From: an uncultured Bacteroidia bacterium
Lineage (GTDB): Bacteria > Bacteroidota > Bacteroidia > Bacteroidales > Prolixibacteraceae
DNA length: 51,835 nt
Direction: 5' to 3'
NCBI GenBank assembly: GCA_903923905.1
Contig: CAIXZH010000060.1
Location: forward strand, 1 to 51,835
Shown here: in pieces, positions 51,225-51,835 of the stretch
How the letters are laid out: the number at the start of each line of letters is the position of its first letter
Position numbering within the stretch: position 1 is the first letter of the stretch
The notes under the pieces: model-generated
What the model saw: the letters and a program-made list of their open reading frames with translations, nothing else
Told to the model about the DNA's origin: nothing
The model's database searches: none
Translations under genes and position numbers: made by a program

Positions 51225-51440
51225 TATTTACAGTTTGCCCCTCCAGGGCTTTGAGCTGCCTGGGATAAACTATTTTGTCATTTTGACTACCCCGGAGGGG
51301 TGGTATGTTTATAGCCTGGGGTAAAAAAAATGAAAGAATGAAGAAATGAACAATGAAGGTTTACCTGAAGAGACGCCCTCACTGACGTATTTGATTTTTT
51401 GGGAAAACGGCTCTTTCTATTAATTAAAGGAATATTCTCG

Positions 51441-51483
51441 TGGATTACAAATCCATCTTCTGACAGCCATGGATTGCAAATCC
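51441..51483. repeat. Tandem GGATTNCAAATCC palindromes
   Basis: TGGATT-ACA-AATCCA (51441-51455) and GGATT-GCA-AATCC (51471-51483) are separated by 15 nt and lie just ahead of the second long repeat. Together with 51186-51224 they fill the space between the repeats; no gene is apparent from 50833 to 51722. Confidence 0.65.
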
Positions 51484-51494
51484 GCATCAGCAGG

Positions 51495-51640
51495 TACCCT
51501 GTTAAGGGTTTAAGGACAATAGCCCGGTTTTAAGGCAAGCGCCATCCGGGGTAAATTATGTAGGAAAAAGAGGCGGCGCTATTTACCGTCAATTGAAAAA
51601 CAAACCTTCCTTTCGCCGCAAGAGCTTCAGCGGATGAAAG
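51495..51640. repeat. Long direct repeat, copy 2 (~146 bp)
   Basis: Second copy of the 50947-51091 repeat in the same orientation, 403 nt further right. The centre differs most (GCCATCCGGGGTAAATTATG against GCGCTACACCGGGTAAAAATG). The last 50 bases, from the CAATTGAAAAA word on, are nearly identical. Confidence 0.85.
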
Positions 51641-51722
51641 TGCCCTTATTATTATTATAAAAGATTCAAAACTTTTTATTCATCCAAAACGTTCACCTCT
51701 TGTTAAAAGGTATTCGCTCATC

Positions 51723-51835
51723 TTACAGGATGCCATGAGACCTAAGTATCTCAGCCAGATCAGCGTGTTTCTTTGAATATTCCCGAAGTGTGACAATCAG
51801 GTTACGACTATTCTCCTCTGCCTTTGAGGCTTGCA
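51723..51835 (-). CDS. C-terminal fragment of a protein of unknown function
   Basis: An open minus-strand frame enters from the right edge and stops at 51723; 36 codons are visible, ending KKHADLAEILRSHGIL. Before that it reads QASKAEENSRNLIVTLREYS, a helical, charged sequence with protein-like codon use. No family can be assigned from this tail, and the gene's start lies outside the window. Confidence 0.5.
   Translation of the reverse strand, partial: QASKAEENSRNLIVTLREYSKKHADLAEILRSHGIL

Noticed and set aside
51109-51324. Plus-strand frame in the repeat spacer at the right end
   Set aside because: It is made up of palindromic repeat sequence (CCCGGGT, CCTCCAGGG) and is not shared by the second repeat copy; it is not a gene.
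1-51835. CRISPR arrays, rRNA genes, riboswitches, insertion sequences
   Set aside because: I looked for regularly spaced direct repeats, rRNA-like sequence, known riboswitch cores and transposase motifs and found none that could be supported.

Overview
The window looks like chromosomal DNA of a member of the Bacteroidota, probably an environmental or gut relative of the Marinilabiliales/Bacteroidales; the exact genus cannot be read from the sequence. The reasons are the many upstream boxes of the form TAnnTTTG (the Bacteroidota -7 element, one with a TTTG box exactly 19 nt upstream), an S46 dipeptidyl-peptidase, a fused formiminotransferase-cyclodeaminase in a complete histidine utilisation operon, a GH3-auxin-type adenylating enzyme, a deoxynucleoside kinase of the Bacteroidota type, a tRNA gene without encoded CCA, and lipobox-bearing exported proteins of unknown function.

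Layout. 1-126 is the start of a metallo-beta-lactamase-fold gene running off the left edge. 397-6372 is a minus-strand metal-efflux operon: a small His-rich membrane protein, a lipoprotein membrane-fusion protein, a CzcA-type RND pump and a TolC-like outer-membrane channel. 6567-14394 is the histidine degradation operon hutH-hutU-hutI-(DUF3883 nuclease)-FTCD, taking histidine to glutamate and methenyl-THF; the AT-rich DUF3883 gene sits as a foreign passenger between hutI and FTCD. 14695-23889 is mostly housekeeping: deoxynucleoside kinase, GH3-family enzyme, CvpA, an exported class-I glutamine-amidotransferase-like protein, TyrRS, a GH3-family beta-glucosidase and a PfkB kinase.

23999-27515 is an accessory patch anchored on a tRNA-Asn gene. 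It contains a Fic enzyme with its own strong promoter, a wrecked exported esterase, an MntA-like nucleotidyltransferase with a truncated HepT partner, and four tRNA-end/terminator-like repeat modules. The 3' end of the tRNA plus its terminator is duplicated 2.6 kb downstream, and a separate 30-nt word occurs twice perfectly and once imperfectly. This is the most unusual DNA-level structure here. No integrase or transposase remains.

27637-39288 carries an MFS exporter, an exported unknown protein, two exported caspase-fold (orthocaspase) proteins on either side of a lipoprotein gene, a phosphofructokinase, and a translationally coupled pair encoding a 17-beta-HSD/ketoacyl-reductase-like SDR and an ERG24/ERG4-type sterol reductase, rare in bacteria. 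39372-48031 holds an exported beta-propeller, ThpR, a lipoprotein amidohydrolase, a small basic exported protein, an S46 dipeptidyl-peptidase (DPP7-like by its specificity residue), a WecA-type phosphoglycosyltransferase and an NAD-dependent sugar epimerase. A large polytopic membrane protein (48625-50832) is flanked on both sides by palindromic and long direct repeats, and the right edge holds the C-terminal tail of one more gene.

No complete new defence or mobile system can be demonstrated. The best candidates for something undescribed are the tRNA-Asn repeat-module patch, the SDR/sterol-reductase operon, the exported two-caspase locus and the nuclease gene embedded in the hut operon. All positions come from reading the sequence by eye; no similarity search was run.
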